Notes under the pieces: generated by a model
What the model saw: the letters and a program-made list of their open reading frames with translations, nothing else
Database searches by the model: none
What the model was told of the DNA's origin: nothing
Shown here: in pieces, positions 53,994 to 62,616 of the stretch
Layout: each line of letters opens with the position of its first letter
Numbering within the stretch: the stretch's first letter is position 1
Position numbers and translations under genes: made by a program
From: Agrococcus baldri
GTDB taxonomy: Bacteria > Actinomycetota > Actinomycetes > Actinomycetales > Microbacteriaceae
Direction of reading: 5' to 3'
Assembly: GCA_900114805.1 (NCBI GenBank)
Contig: FOZN01000001.1
Span: forward strand, 434,001 to 498,000
DNA length: 64,000 nucleotides

Positions 53994-54398
53994 ATGGATA
54001 TCAGCATTCACTACGCGTTCCTCCCCCACACCGACGGCGAGGCGGCGCTGGGCTTCTACCGCGACACGCTCGGCTTCGAGGTGCGGCAGGACGTCGGCTA
54101 CCAGGACATGCGCTGGCTCACCGTCGCGCCCGCCGGCTCGCCCACAGCGATCGTGCTGCACCCGCCGGCCGTCGACCCGGGCGTGACGGATGCGGAGCGC
54201 GCGGTCGTGCTCGACCTCATGGCGAAGGGCGTCTACACGGCCCTCACCCTCGCGACCGACGACCTCGACGAGCTGTTCGAGCGCGTGCAGGCGGCGGGGG
54301 CGGATGTCGTGCAGGAGCCCACCGACCAGGACTACGGCGTGCGCGACTGCGCCTTCCGCGACCCGGCCGGCAACCTCATCCGCATGAACCAGCGCTAG
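53994..54398 (+). CDS. VOC-superfamily protein (glyoxalase/bleomycin resistance type)
   Basis: 134 residues: HYAFLPHTDGEAALGFYRDTLGFEV is the first beta-alpha-beta module and ALTLATDDLDELFERVQAAG the second, ending CAFRDPAGNLIRM, the standard VOC terminus. Single-domain members dimerise and bind a metal or act as binding proteins. Start ATG 53994. The stop overlaps the convergent PIN-toxin stop. Substrate unknown. Confidence 0.88.
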   Translation: MDISIHYAFLPHTDGEAALGFYRDTLGFEVRQDVGYQDMRWLTVAPAGSPTAIVLHPPAVDPGVTDAERAVVLDLMAKGVYTALTLATDDLDELFERVQAAGADVVQEPTDQDYGVRDCAFRDPAGNLIRMNQR

Positions 54399-54829
54399 CG
54401 CTGCGCCGTCGGGTCGAGAACGCGGACGCCGAACCTGCCGAAGCCGCGGTCGGCGGTGACGAGGGTCGCGCCATGCTCGAGCGCGATCGCCGCGTAGTAG
54501 GCATCGGGCACGTCACTGCCGCGCAGCCGATGGTCGGCGACCAGCTGGCTGAAGATCGACCAGTGCCGTGCGCCGGCGCGCACGACGGCGGTCTGCGGTG
54601 CGGCCAGCAGCGCATCGGCGAAGGCGATCGCGTGCGCTGGCGCCGAGGGCTGCTCGAACACGCGAGGATGCGTGACGATGCGCACCATCGCGCTCAGCGC
54701 CAGCTCGCTCACCCCGATCGCCTCGTGACCGCCGAGGGCGCTCTCGAGCCAGGAGCGCATCGGCCTGCTGAGCGGGGCGCCGTCATTGCGCTGGGCGCCG
54801 ACGAGCACGTGCACGTCGAGGAAGAGCAT
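54395..54829 (-). CDS. VapC-like PIN-domain toxin
   Basis: 144 residues. The first acidic residue is in MLFLDVHVLVGA, a central Glu lies in ELALSAMVRI, VPDAYYAAIALEHGATLVTADRGF has the later acidic cluster, and FGVRVLDP forms the end. This is the PIN RNase pattern; the first motif has His (DVHVL) where Asn-Val is common. Start ATG 54829, one base after the antitoxin stop. It should cleave RNA when freed from its antitoxin. Confidence 0.82.
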   Translation of the reverse strand: MLFLDVHVLVGAQRNDGAPLSRPMRSWLESALGGHEAIGVSELALSAMVRIVTHPRVFEQPSAPAHAIAFADALLAAPQTAVVRAGARHWSIFSQLVADHRLRGSDVPDAYYAAIALEHGATLVTADRGFGRFGVRVLDPTAQR

Positions 54830-54830
54830 G

Positions 54831-55085
54831 TCAGCGGCTGCTCTCGCCGAGCAGCCCACCCATCGCATCGCGGTCGAGCAGGTCGACGCCGTCGCGCAGG
54901 CCGCCCGCGTACCGGAACTCTGGCAGCGTCACGGCCGCCCGTGACTCGTCGTGCTGCTGGAGTGCGCGGCGCAATGCGTCCTCGATCACGGAGCCGATCG
55001 TCTGGTGCGTGCGCGCAGCCTGCAGCTTCGCGGCGGCGAGCAACTCGGCATCGATGTTGACGGTGGTGCGCATGCGACGCTTCAT
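54831..55085 (-). CDS. VapB-like ribbon-helix-helix antitoxin
   Basis: 84 residues. MRTTVNIDAELLAAAKLQAA is a typical ribbon-helix-helix start, followed by THQTIGSVIEDALRRAL; the C-terminal half (FRYAGGLRDGVDLLDRDAM) would wrap the toxin. ATG 55085 chosen, with an in-frame ATG at 55073 as alternative. One base separates it from the PIN toxin gene, so they form one operon and the complex probably autoregulates. Confidence 0.82.
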   Translation of the reverse strand: MKRRMRTTVNIDAELLAAAKLQAARTHQTIGSVIEDALRRALQQHDESRAAVTLPEFRYAGGLRDGVDLLDRDAMGGLLGESSR

Positions 55086-55170
55086 AACATCACTCGCCGT
55101 GCATCGAAGCATCAACGACAGCCATCGTCGTCGGGGCGCTCACCCCCACTACAGCACTCGCACTCACCGC

Positions 55171-55236
55171 CGCGGACCCGTTCGAGATTCGCGGACCTGT
55201 TCTATCGGGTCCGGCAATCCCGAAAGGGTCCAGCTC
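55171..55236. repeat. 66-bp palindromic repeat element, copy 1 (intergenic)
   Basis: Runs from GCGGACCCGTTCGAG to CGAAAGGGTCCAGCTC. It folds as an outer stem GACCC/GGGTC and an inner stem GATT..GCGGACC / GGTCCGGCAATC. A second copy with compensating differences lies inside cydDC (58574-58638). Located between the antitoxin gene and the DHA2 transporter gene. Confidence 0.8.
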
Positions 55237-55280
55237 CCCGCCGGCCACCGCATCCGCCCCGCGGCATAGGCTGGCAGGCG

Positions 55281-56714
55281 ATGACCCGACAGCAGCCGCA
55301 GCCCCCGGTGCCGCGCCGCGGGCTGGCGCTGGCGGTGCTGCTGCTGCCCATCTCGCTGACCCTGCTGAGCGTGACCAGCATCAACGTGGCGCTGCCAGCG
55401 ATCCGGCAGAGCCTGGCGCTGACCGGCAGCGAGCAGGCGCTCGTGCTCACCTCCTACACGGTCGCCTTCGCGCTGGTGCTGCTGCCGGCCGGCCGCGCCG
55501 GCGACCGCTACGGCCACAAGCGCGTCTTCCTGGTCGGCGTCGTCGCCTTCACGCTCGCGTGCGCCTGGTGCGCGCTCGCACCCGATGCGACCCAGCTCAT
55601 CCTCGCCCGCGTCCTCGCCGGCATCGCCGGCGGGCTGGTGCTCACGCCGCTCAACGCGCTCATCCAGCTGCTGTACGGCAGCCACGAGCGCGCCCGCCCG
55701 TTCGCGATCATGGGCGCGGTCTTCGGCGCCGCGAGCGCGGCGGGCCCGGTGCTCGGCGGCCTACTCATGCAGGTCGGAGGCGAGTACGGCTGGCACTTGG
55801 TGTTCTGGATCAACGTGCCCTTCGGCGTGCTCGCCATCGCCGCCGCCGCCCTCCTCCTGCCGCCCGACCACCCGCTCGGCGCCCGCGGCTCCGACCCCCT
55901 GGGACTGACGCTGTTCAGCCTCGGCGTCGTCACGGTCGTGCTGCCGTTCGCGACCGGCACCGGCGTGACGCCGACGAATGCGGGGATGCTCGGGGCCGGC
56001 CTGGCGATGCTGGTCGCCTTCGCGCTCTGGGAGCGGTGGCGCGAGCGGACCGAGCGGTTCGCGATCGTGCCGCTGCGGCTGTGGCAGCGGCCGCTGACCA
56101 TCGGCGTCGTCTCGACCTTCCTCGGCTTCGCCGCCTTCACCGCCTCATTCCTGATGCTGGCGCTGCTGTGGCTCGACGGGCTCGGGCGCTCCGCGATCGA
56201 GGCGGGACTCGTGGTGACGCCGTTCGCGTTCGGCAGCATCATCGGCTCGATCGCCTCGCGGCCGCTGAGCGACCGCTTCGGAGTGCGCGTCGCCGGCGCC
56301 GGACTGCTGCTGATCACCGCCGGGCTGACGGTCGTCAGCGTGCTGATCGCGACGCTGCCGCCGGCCTCGATCACCTTCCTGCTGATGCTCGCGCCGCTGC
56401 TCACCATCGGGTTCGGCGTCGGCCTGTTCGTGGGCCCGAACACGAACGCCGCCTTCGCGCTGACCGAGCACCGCGACGCCGGCGTCGCCTCAGCGATGAT
56501 CACGACCGCGCAGCGCACCGGCACCGCCGTCGGCATCGGCGTGCTCTCGGCGCTCTACGCCCTCGCGCCCGGCGGCTCGGCCTCCCTCGCGAACCAGACC
56601 ACCGCATCCGTCATCAGCGCCTCGCTGGCGGCCGTCGCGGTGCTCGTGCTGCTCGTCGGGCGCCGCAACCGCAGCGTGCCCGCCCCGGCGCACGCAGCCG
56701 TGCCCGCGCCGTGA
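55281..56714 (+). CDS. DHA2-type MFS drug/proton antiporter
   Basis: 477 residues with about 14 membrane helices. Motif A is GRAGDRYGHKRVFL after helix 2, and the motif-C-like GAASAAGPVLGGLL is in helix 5, marking an exporter. VTSINVALPAI at helix 1 is the DHA2 start motif. ATG 55281 lies ~14 bp after TAGGCT, so the message may be nearly leaderless. Substrate unknown; no dedicated regulator adjacent. Confidence 0.88.
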   Translation: MTRQQPQPPVPRRGLALAVLLLPISLTLLSVTSINVALPAIRQSLALTGSEQALVLTSYTVAFALVLLPAGRAGDRYGHKRVFLVGVVAFTLACAWCALAPDATQLILARVLAGIAGGLVLTPLNALIQLLYGSHERARPFAIMGAVFGAASAAGPVLGGLLMQVGGEYGWHLVFWINVPFGVLAIAAAALLLPPDHPLGARGSDPLGLTLFSLGVVTVVLPFATGTGVTPTNAGMLGAGLAMLVAFALWERWRERTERFAIVPLRLWQRPLTIGVVSTFLGFAAFTASFLMLALLWLDGLGRSAIEAGLVVTPFAFGSIIGSIASRPLSDRFGVRVAGAGLLLITAGLTVVSVLIATLPPASITFLLMLAPLLTIGFGVGLFVGPNTNAAFALTEHRDAGVASAMITTAQRTGTAVGIGVLSALYALAPGGSASLANQTTASVISASLAAVAVLVLLVGRRNRSVPAPAHAAVPAP

Positions 56715-56773
56715 GCGCCTCGCGAGACGACGTGACCTGAGCGGCTCATAGCCGTGCATGGGATCCTGTCCAG

Positions 56774-59700
56774 GTGCCTCGCCCGATATCTGACAGCAAC
56801 GACCTCGGAGCCGGCGCACCACCCCCACCGAGCGTCGATCCCTGGGTGCTCGAGGCCGAGCGCACCGCCTCCTCCCCCGGCTTCCGCCGCCCGGCGCTCG
56901 GGCCGGTGCCGAAGGGGCCGGTCTACCTGCTGGGCCTGCTCGCCGCGCTGCGCGCTGCCGGGCTCGTGCTCGTCGCCGAAGCCGTCGCGCGCGGCATCGC
57001 GGCGCTCGCCGACGGCGACCTGACCGCCGAGACCACGCGGCTGATCGTCATCCTCGGCATCGCGGGGGCGCTGCTGCGCACCGGCAGCGAGTGGGCGACC
57101 TCGGTGGTCGCGCGCCGCATCGCCACGGGCGTCAAGCGCTCCATCCGCGGCCGGCTGTGGCGGCGCATCGCGGCCGGCGACGCCTCCGGCGGCGGCACGG
57201 CCGTGCTCGCTTCCGACGGGCTCGACGACCTCGACGACTACTACGTCTCCTCCCTGCCGGCCACGATCGCCGCCGCGGTCGTGCCGCTGCTGATCGGCAT
57301 CCGCGTGCTCGGCGCCGACTGGCTGAGCGCCGTCATCATCGTGCTCACGGTGCCGCTCATCCCCTTCTTCATGGTGCTCATCGGCAAGCACACGCAGCAG
57401 CGCACCGACGAGGCGCTCAGCGCCCTCACCCGGCTCGCCGACCACCTCGCCGAGCTCGCCCGCGGCCTGCCGGTGCTCGTCGGCCTCGGCCGCGTCGACG
57501 AGCAGGCGGCCGCCCTCGAGCAGCTGCAGCGCCGCTACCGCGAGCGCACGCAGGAGACCCTGCGCTGGGCCTTCCTCTCGGCGCTGGCGCTCGAGCTCGT
57601 CGCCACCATCTCGGTCGCGATCGTGGCGGTCTTCCTGGGCCTGCGGCTGCTGAACGGCACGATGGAGCTCGAGCCGGCCCTCCTCGCCCTCATCCTCGCG
57701 CCCGAGGCCTACAACGCCCTCCGCCAGGTCGGCACCGCCTTCCACGCCTCGCAGGACGGCCTCTCGGCCCTCGAGCGCTCGCAGGCGATCCTCGACCGCC
57801 CCGCCACGCCCTCCCTGCTGGTCGACTCCCCCACCCGCTCGTCGCTGCTCGCCCCTTCCACCGGCTCGTCGAGCAGCGCGCGCAGCACGCGTATCGAGAC
57901 GCCCACCATCCGCATCACCGACCTCACCGTCCGCTACGCCGGCCGCGACGCCCCCACCCTCACCGGCCTCACCGCCGACCTCACCGGCATCGTCTCCATC
58001 GCCGGCCCATCCGGCGCCGGCAAGTCCACGCTGCTGGCCGCCCTCACCGGCACCCTTCCTGCCGACGCCGAGGTGAGCGGCCGCATCTCGGGCGCGGTGA
58101 CGGATGCGGTGGGCTGGGCCCCGCAAGCCCCTCGCGCGTTCGCGCCCACGCCGGGTGCCGAGCTCGCCCTGTACGGCGCCGATCCCCTACCGGCACTGGA
58201 GGAGCTGGGCCTGGCCCACGTCTCCGACGCAGCGGTGCCGGAGCTGAGCCCCGGTGAGCAGCGCCGCCTCGCGGTCGCCCGCGCCCTCGCGCGCATCGAC
58301 GCCGCCTCGCCCGCTGAGCCGGTGCGCGGGGCAGCCGCCCACCGTGTCGAAGCGCTGCTCGTCCTCGACGAGCCCACCGCCCACCTCGACCGAGCCTCCG
58401 CCGACCTCGTGCGCGCCGCCATCCTGCGCCGCGCCGACCGCGCGGTCATCGTGCTGGCCAGCCACGAGCCCGAGACCACTGCGCTCGCCACGATGACCAT
58501 CCCCGTCGGCGCGCTCACCCCTGCCGCCGCCCTCGCTCCTGCCGCGGGTGCCAGCGCCGCCCCCGCCCCGGCTGCGGACCCGTTCGAGATTCGCGGACCT
58601 GTTCTCTCGGGTCCCGCGATCGCAAACGGGTCCAGCTCGCAGCCCGCCCCCGCATCCGCCCCTCACCGCGGTTCACGCCTCCGGCTCCGCACCCTCCTGC
58701 GCGGCCACCGCGCCCGCTGGGCCGGCGCCATCGCCATGGCCGCGCTCGCCATCGGCTTCGGGCTCGCGCTCACCGCCGTCTCCGGCTGGCTGATCGTGCG
58801 GGCGAGCATCGAGCAGCACATCATGGTGCTGCTCGTCGCCATCGTCGGCGTGCGCGCGTTCGGCATCTTCCGCTCGGTGGGGCGCTACGCCGAGCGGCTG
58901 CTGACGCACGATGTCGCCTTCCGCGTGGTCGACGCCCTGCGGCTGCGGCTCTGGCACGCGATCGCCGCGCGCGGCGCCGGCTCGCGGCGGCTGCTCGAGG
59001 GCGGCGCTCCACTCGACTACCTCGTCACGCTCGCCGACGACCTGCGCGACCAGCTGCCGCGGGTGCTGCCGCCGATCGCCGTCGGCGTGCTGAGCATCGC
59101 GGGCACCGGCATCACCACCTGGTTCGTCGCGCCGCAGCTGCTGCTCACCGTGGTGCTCACCCTCGTGCTCGCCACGGCCGCCGCATCGGCGCTCGCCATC
59201 TGGTCGGAGCGCGGTGCCGCAGCCGCCCGCGTCGCCGCCCGCTCCGACATCGTGCGCGGCACCGCGGCCCTCGCCACCGCTGCGCCCGACCTGCGCGGCA
59301 ACGGCGTCGCCGAGGCGGCGCTCGCGCGGCTCGACGGCGCAGCCGAGCGCCTCGCCACCGCCGAGCGCCGCGCGGCGTGGGCGGCCGGCCTCGGCACGGC
59401 GGTCGTCACCGCGGCGGCGACGGCACTCGCCTTCCTCGTGCCCGTGCTCGCTCCGGAGCTGACGGCCGCAGGCGCATCCGTCATCGCCCTCCTCTCGCTC
59501 GCGCTGCTCGAGCCGCTCGTCGACCTCGTCGCGGGCGCGCACCGGGTGCCGTCGATGCGCGCGCTGCTGCGGCAGCTGGGGCCGGTGCTGCGGCCCGCGC
59601 CCCAGCCCGAGTGGGGCGAGGCCGAGCCGCCCAGCCCCGTGGCGGAGCTCGCGCTGCAGGCCGTCACCGTGCGCTACCCGCACACGGCGCGGCCGGCGGT

Positions 59701-60424
59701 CGCGGGCGTCGATGCGCGAGCGGATGCGTCCAGCTGGCTCGTGCTGGACGGCCCGTCGGGCTCGGGCAAGTCGACGCTGCTCTCGGCGATCATGGGTGCG
59801 CTGCCGCTCGAGCGCGGCGCGATCCTCGCCGCCGGCAGCCCTCGCGACCGCGCTGCCACCCCCGCGCTCGGCACGCTTCCCCCACACCCGCCCGCAGATA
59901 TACGGCGTGTTGCTCCTTCCACGGCGCCGAACGAGCAACACGCCGTATATCTGTTGGGCGCGCGTGCTGGCGCACCGCTCACCGAGCTCGACGAGCGCGC
60001 GTGGAAGTCGCGCGTGGCCTGGTGCCCGCAGGATGCCTACGTCTTCGACTCGACCGTACGCGGCAACCTGCTGCTCGCCCGCTCGCGGGAGGACGCGCCC
60101 GATGAGGCGACGCTGCGCGACGCGCTCGCGCGGGCCGGGCTCGCCCCGCTGCTCGACACGCTCGCGAAGGGCCTGGACACGCGCGTCGGCGCCGGCGGCT
60201 CCGCGCTCTCGGGCGGCGAGCGCCAGCGGCTCGCGGTCGCGCGGGCGCTGCTCACGCGTGCCGACCTCATCCTGCTCGACGAACCCACGGCGCACCTCGA
60301 CGCCCCCACCGCATCCGCCATGATGGCCGACGTGCGCGCGGCCACCGCCGACCGCGTCGTCGTGCTCGTCTCGCACCGCGCCGCCGACCGCCACGCCGCC
60401 GACGCCGTCGTCACCCTCGACTGA
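56774..60424 (+). CDS. cydDC: fused CydD-CydC heterodimeric ABC exporter
   Basis: 1216 residues, two full ABC half-transporters in one chain. TMD1 (~40-350); NBD1 with Walker A GPSGAGKST near 411, signature LSPGEQ near 490 and Walker B LLVLDEPTAH; TMD2 (~640-900); NBD2 with GPSGSGKST near 993, LSGGERQ near 1145 and LILLDEPTAH. CydDC exports thiols (cysteine/glutathione) and is needed to assemble cytochrome bd, whose subunit I gene lies 2.3 kb downstream. Both linkers and NBD2 contain palindromic repeat DNA translated in frame (57863-57903, 58574-58638, 59895-59953). GTG start 56774, weak ribosome site. Confidence 0.88.
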   Translation: MPRPISDSNDLGAGAPPPPSVDPWVLEAERTASSPGFRRPALGPVPKGPVYLLGLLAALRAAGLVLVAEAVARGIAALADGDLTAETTRLIVILGIAGALLRTGSEWATSVVARRIATGVKRSIRGRLWRRIAAGDASGGGTAVLASDGLDDLDDYYVSSLPATIAAAVVPLLIGIRVLGADWLSAVIIVLTVPLIPFFMVLIGKHTQQRTDEALSALTRLADHLAELARGLPVLVGLGRVDEQAAALEQLQRRYRERTQETLRWAFLSALALELVATISVAIVAVFLGLRLLNGTMELEPALLALILAPEAYNALRQVGTAFHASQDGLSALERSQAILDRPATPSLLVDSPTRSSLLAPSTGSSSSARSTRIETPTIRITDLTVRYAGRDAPTLTGLTADLTGIVSIAGPSGAGKSTLLAALTGTLPADAEVSGRISGAVTDAVGWAPQAPRAFAPTPGAELALYGADPLPALEELGLAHVSDAAVPELSPGEQRRLAVARALARIDAASPAEPVRGAAAHRVEALLVLDEPTAHLDRASADLVRAAILRRADRAVIVLASHEPETTALATMTIPVGALTPAAALAPAAGASAAPAPAADPFEIRGPVLSGPAIANGSSSQPAPASAPHRGSRLRLRTLLRGHRARWAGAIAMAALAIGFGLALTAVSGWLIVRASIEQHIMVLLVAIVGVRAFGIFRSVGRYAERLLTHDVAFRVVDALRLRLWHAIAARGAGSRRLLEGGAPLDYLVTLADDLRDQLPRVLPPIAVGVLSIAGTGITTWFVAPQLLLTVVLTLVLATAAASALAIWSERGAAAARVAARSDIVRGTAALATAAPDLRGNGVAEAALARLDGAAERLATAERRAAWAAGLGTAVVTAAATALAFLVPVLAPELTAAGASVIALLSLALLEPLVDLVAGAHRVPSMRALLRQLGPVLRPAPQPEWGEAEPPSPVAELALQAVTVRYPHTARPAVAGVDARADASSWLVLDGPSGSGKSTLLSAIMGALPLERGAILAAGSPRDRAATPALGTLPPHPPADIRRVAPSTAPNEQHAVYLLGARAGAPLTELDERAWKSRVAWCPQDAYVFDSTVRGNLLLARSREDAPDEATLRDALARAGLAPLLDTLAKGLDTRVGAGGSALSGGERQRLAVARALLTRADLILLDEPTAHLDAPTASAMMADVRAATADRVVVLVSHRAADRHAADAVVTLD
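57863..57903. repeat. palindromic repeat related to 17951-17993, inside cydDC
   Basis: The segment ...TCGTCGAGCAGCGCGCGC, then AGCACGCGTATCGAGAC, shares its edges (TTGAG/TCGAG ... CGTATCGA(A/G)AC) with the intergenic repeat at 17951. It encodes the Ser-rich linker between TMD1 and NBD1, a place that tolerates insertion. Confidence 0.45.
58574..58638. repeat. 66-bp palindromic repeat element, copy 2 (in frame inside cydDC)
   Basis: About 80% identical to 55171-55236, with the first 31 bases identical. Outer stem GACCCGTT/AACGGGTC, inner stem GATTCGCGGACC / GGGTCCCGCGATC. It encodes ADPFEIRGPVLSGPA and following residues in the NBD1-TMD2 linker; the frame is kept. Confidence 0.85.
59895..59953. 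repeat. large perfect hairpin inside the cydDC NBD2 coding region
   Basis: Arms of 21 bp (59895-59915 and 59933-59953) are perfectly complementary, with a 17-nt loop; the arm core is AGATATACGGCGTGTTGCT. It is AT-richer than its surroundings and encodes an in-frame insert (about ADIRRVAPSTAPNEQHAVYL) between Walker A and the Q-loop region of NBD2. Looks like an inserted palindromic element. Confidence 0.9.
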
Positions 60425-60548
60425 CGCCCGCGGCTCCCCGAGCCGGAGCAGACATTAGGGCGCCGTGGCCTCGCCACCGACATGTACCTGTTGCATCTAA
60501 ACCTCCACGAGAATGCGCGGTCTCATTCCGCGACCGCAAGGTTCCGCA

Positions 60549-61208
60549 TCAGTCCGATCGGCGAAGGATCAGTTTCGCGGTCGCGGCGGCTCGTACGATC
60601 GGGGACGGGTCATTCGCCATGATCTCCAACAGTGAGAGGTCAGTAGACGGATCATTTGCGATCCGGTGTCGCGCCACGGCGCCCCAAAATGCGACGACGG
60701 TGAGTGGCACGCTCCCATACTCAAAGTCGCTTGCAGTCCAATACGGTGCTCGGTGCATCGGTGTCACTCCGGTGGACTTGTCGACGGCCGCCAACCAAAG
60801 GGTTCGCCAGTTGATGCTGTGCTTCCAATACGAGCTCAACAATGGGTCGGCGACAGAAACGTCATGGCCGGTCGCGACTTCCTCGGTCAGCAGCATCTGG
60901 GAGAGCACGGACATCATGAGGACTTCTGAGCGCGCGGCGTGGTCGCTCGAAGGTCTCGCGTTCCTTTGAAGCTCGCCGACGGCGGGCAGCTGTTCAGGCG
61001 CCCTCAGCCGCTTTAGGCCCTTTTCGCACCAACCGGCTAAAAGCGACGACACGACAAACACGACGGGGTAGGGGAGCACAATGGCCCAAGAGAGGTCGTT
61101 GGTGACGACTTCGTAGATCCCCATGAGGGTACCCAACCCTCCGATCATCGATGCAATCACACACACGATGATGATGAGGCGGAGCACGCCGCCAGAGATC
61201 GTCGTCAT
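60549..61208 (-). CDS. two-helix membrane protein of unknown function
   Basis: 219 residues. Two N-terminal membrane helices (~8-30 and 40-60) precede a cytoplasmic region that ends in NDPSPIVRAAATAKLILRR, reminiscent of a HEAT-type repeat. Base composition is clearly less GC-rich than in cydDC or the M56 gene around it, suggesting a later arrival. Start ATG 61208; I see no good ribosome site. It splits cydDC from the regulator pair. No family recognised. Confidence 0.6.
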   Translation of the reverse strand: MTTISGGVLRLIIIVCVIASMIGGLGTLMGIYEVVTNDLSWAIVLPYPVVFVVSSLLAGWCEKGLKRLRAPEQLPAVGELQRNARPSSDHAARSEVLMMSVLSQMLLTEEVATGHDVSVADPLLSSYWKHSINWRTLWLAAVDKSTGVTPMHRAPYWTASDFEYGSVPLTVVAFWGAVARHRIANDPSTDLSLLEIMANDPSPIVRAAATAKLILRRSD

Positions 61209-61292
61209 ATAGGAGAGGGTATTGTCCCCAAGACACAGAGAGGCAACGTCCGCCTCGGCCGCGCGAGAGCTCGCGAACGCGTCAGCAGCTCG

Positions 61293-62105
61293 CTACGCCA
61301 CCAGCCGCTTGAAGCGGTCGCTCCCCCGCGTCGAGCCGGCCGGCTCCACCTCGGCGCCGGAGACGCCGCTCGCGCCGACGGCGAGGATCGCCCGGGCGAG
61401 CACCTCATCGCGCACCTCGCGCCGCGCGTGGTCGTCGGCCAGCATCTCGACCAGCGCCGCCACCTCGGCGTCGGCGAGCGCCGCGATCGGGAACCACGGC
61501 AGCGCCGAGCGCCAGGCGCGGAACGCCAGCAGCAGCAGGTCGTGCCGCTGCTCGACATGCGCGCGCTCGTGCGCGATCACCGCGACCAGCTCATCGGGGT
61601 CGAGCCGGTCGAGCAGCCCCTGCGAGAGCACGGTCACGCTGCCTGCGCCGCGCGGCAGGCAGTAGGCGACGGGCACCGCGTCGTCGAGCACGCGCGTGCG
61701 CGCACGGGTCGGATGCGGTGCCGACAGCATGTCGAGCAGCGCCAGGTGGCGATGGCGCTGGCGCGTGACCTGCACGATCGTCACCGCCAGGTGCACCAGC
61801 AGGTAGGCCGCGAACGCGGCGGCCGGGATGAGCGCCAGCAACGGCTGCTGCGGCGCGATCGCGAGCCCGGTCAGCGCGAGCGCGCCGATCATCGACAGCC
61901 CGCCAGCGAGCCCCACGCCCTGCCACACCAGCAGCGCGACCACCGGCGCGCGCATCGGCCAGCTGGCCCGCGCGAGCCACACCGGCACCGGCCACGCCAG
62001 CAGCAGCGCGACGAGCCACAGCATGGCCGCCGCCCAGACGATCGCCCCCATCGGGATCACCAGCGCGTCCGCCATCGCAGGCGCGGCAGCGGCTCCCGGC
62101 AGCAC
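61293..62105 (-). CDS. M56-family (BlaR1-type) membrane metallopeptidase
   Basis: 270 residues. Three to four membrane helices enclose a zinc peptidase domain with HERAH (HExxH) in AVIAHERAHVEQRHD and a later E-x-x-A-D (MLADDHARRE). This is the signal-transducing protease type that cleaves a BlaI partner; the C-terminal sensor domain of BlaR1 is absent. GTG 62105 starts 12 bp after the BlaI stop, so the two form one operon. Likely relieves BlaI repression in response to an unknown signal. Confidence 0.85.
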   Translation of the reverse strand: MLPGAAAAPAMADALVIPMGAIVWAAAMLWLVALLLAWPVPVWLARASWPMRAPVVALLVWQGVGLAGGLSMIGALALTGLAIAPQQPLLALIPAAAFAAYLLVHLAVTIVQVTRQRHRHLALLDMLSAPHPTRARTRVLDDAVPVAYCLPRGAGSVTVLSQGLLDRLDPDELVAVIAHERAHVEQRHDLLLLAFRAWRSALPWFPIAALADAEVAALVEMLADDHARREVRDEVLARAILAVGASGVSGAEVEPAGSTRGSDRFKRLVA

Positions 62106-62116
62106 GATCGGCCCCG

Positions 62117-62473
62117 TCAGCCCGCGCCCTCGAGGAGCCGCCGCATGATCGCCGCATCTTCCTCGGACACGCTGCCGACGAAGCGCGCGAGCACCGCCGA
62201 GCGGTCGCGCGACTCGCCGAGCACCTCGTGCATGAGCTCGGCCACGTGGTCGGCGCGCGCGGCGACCGCCGTGTAGCGGTAGGGGCGCACCGAGCGGTCG
62301 GAGGCGACGAAGCCCTTCTTCTCCAAGCGCGAGAGCACCGTCAGCAGCGTCGTCGCCGCGAGCGGGCGGCCCGCAGCCTCGAGCGAGGCCTGCACGTCGT
62401 AGGCGCTCAGCGGCCCCGCGGCATCCCAGACGGCGTCCATCACGGCCCGCTCCAGCTCGCCCAGCGTCGCCAT
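62117..62473 (-). CDS. blaI: BlaI/MecI-type repressor
   Basis: 118 residues from ATG 62473: a winged helix (ELERAVMDAVWDAAGPLSAY, ATTLLTVLSRLEKKGFVASD) and a C-terminal dimerisation helix region. The longer frame adds an Arg/Pro tract from a hexamer repeat and is rejected. It pairs with the M56 protease gene downstream. The array of 17-bp palindromes at 62617-62675 between it and cydA is the obvious binding target, so it probably represses cydA and itself. Confidence 0.87.
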   Translation of the reverse strand: MATLGELERAVMDAVWDAAGPLSAYDVQASLEAAGRPLAATTLLTVLSRLEKKGFVASDRSVRPYRYTAVAARADHVAELMHEVLGESRDRSAVLARFVGSVSEEDAAIMRRLLEGAG

Positions 62474-62528
62474 CCGGCCCTCCGTCTCGTCGGTTCGTGC
62501 ATCGCGGCCGTGCGGTCGCGACCCGCGT

Positions 62529-62558
62529 GGTCTCGGTCTCGGTCTCGGTCTCGGTCGC
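62529..62558. repeat. hexanucleotide tandem repeat upstream of blaI
   Basis: Four copies of GGTCTC followed by GGTCGC, in the leader between blaI and the operator array. Length changes here could alter the blaI leader. Confidence 0.8.
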
Positions 62559-62616
62559 GTGCGACGGCGCGCCCGCGTGCGCCAGCGCATCCGCCCACCA
62601 TCAACCCTAGCGCGAC

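Noticed and set aside
58673-60394. 573-residue minus-strand open frame antisense to cydDC
   Set aside because: Shadow of the CydC half; low-complexity Arg/Glu/Ala sequence with no domain.
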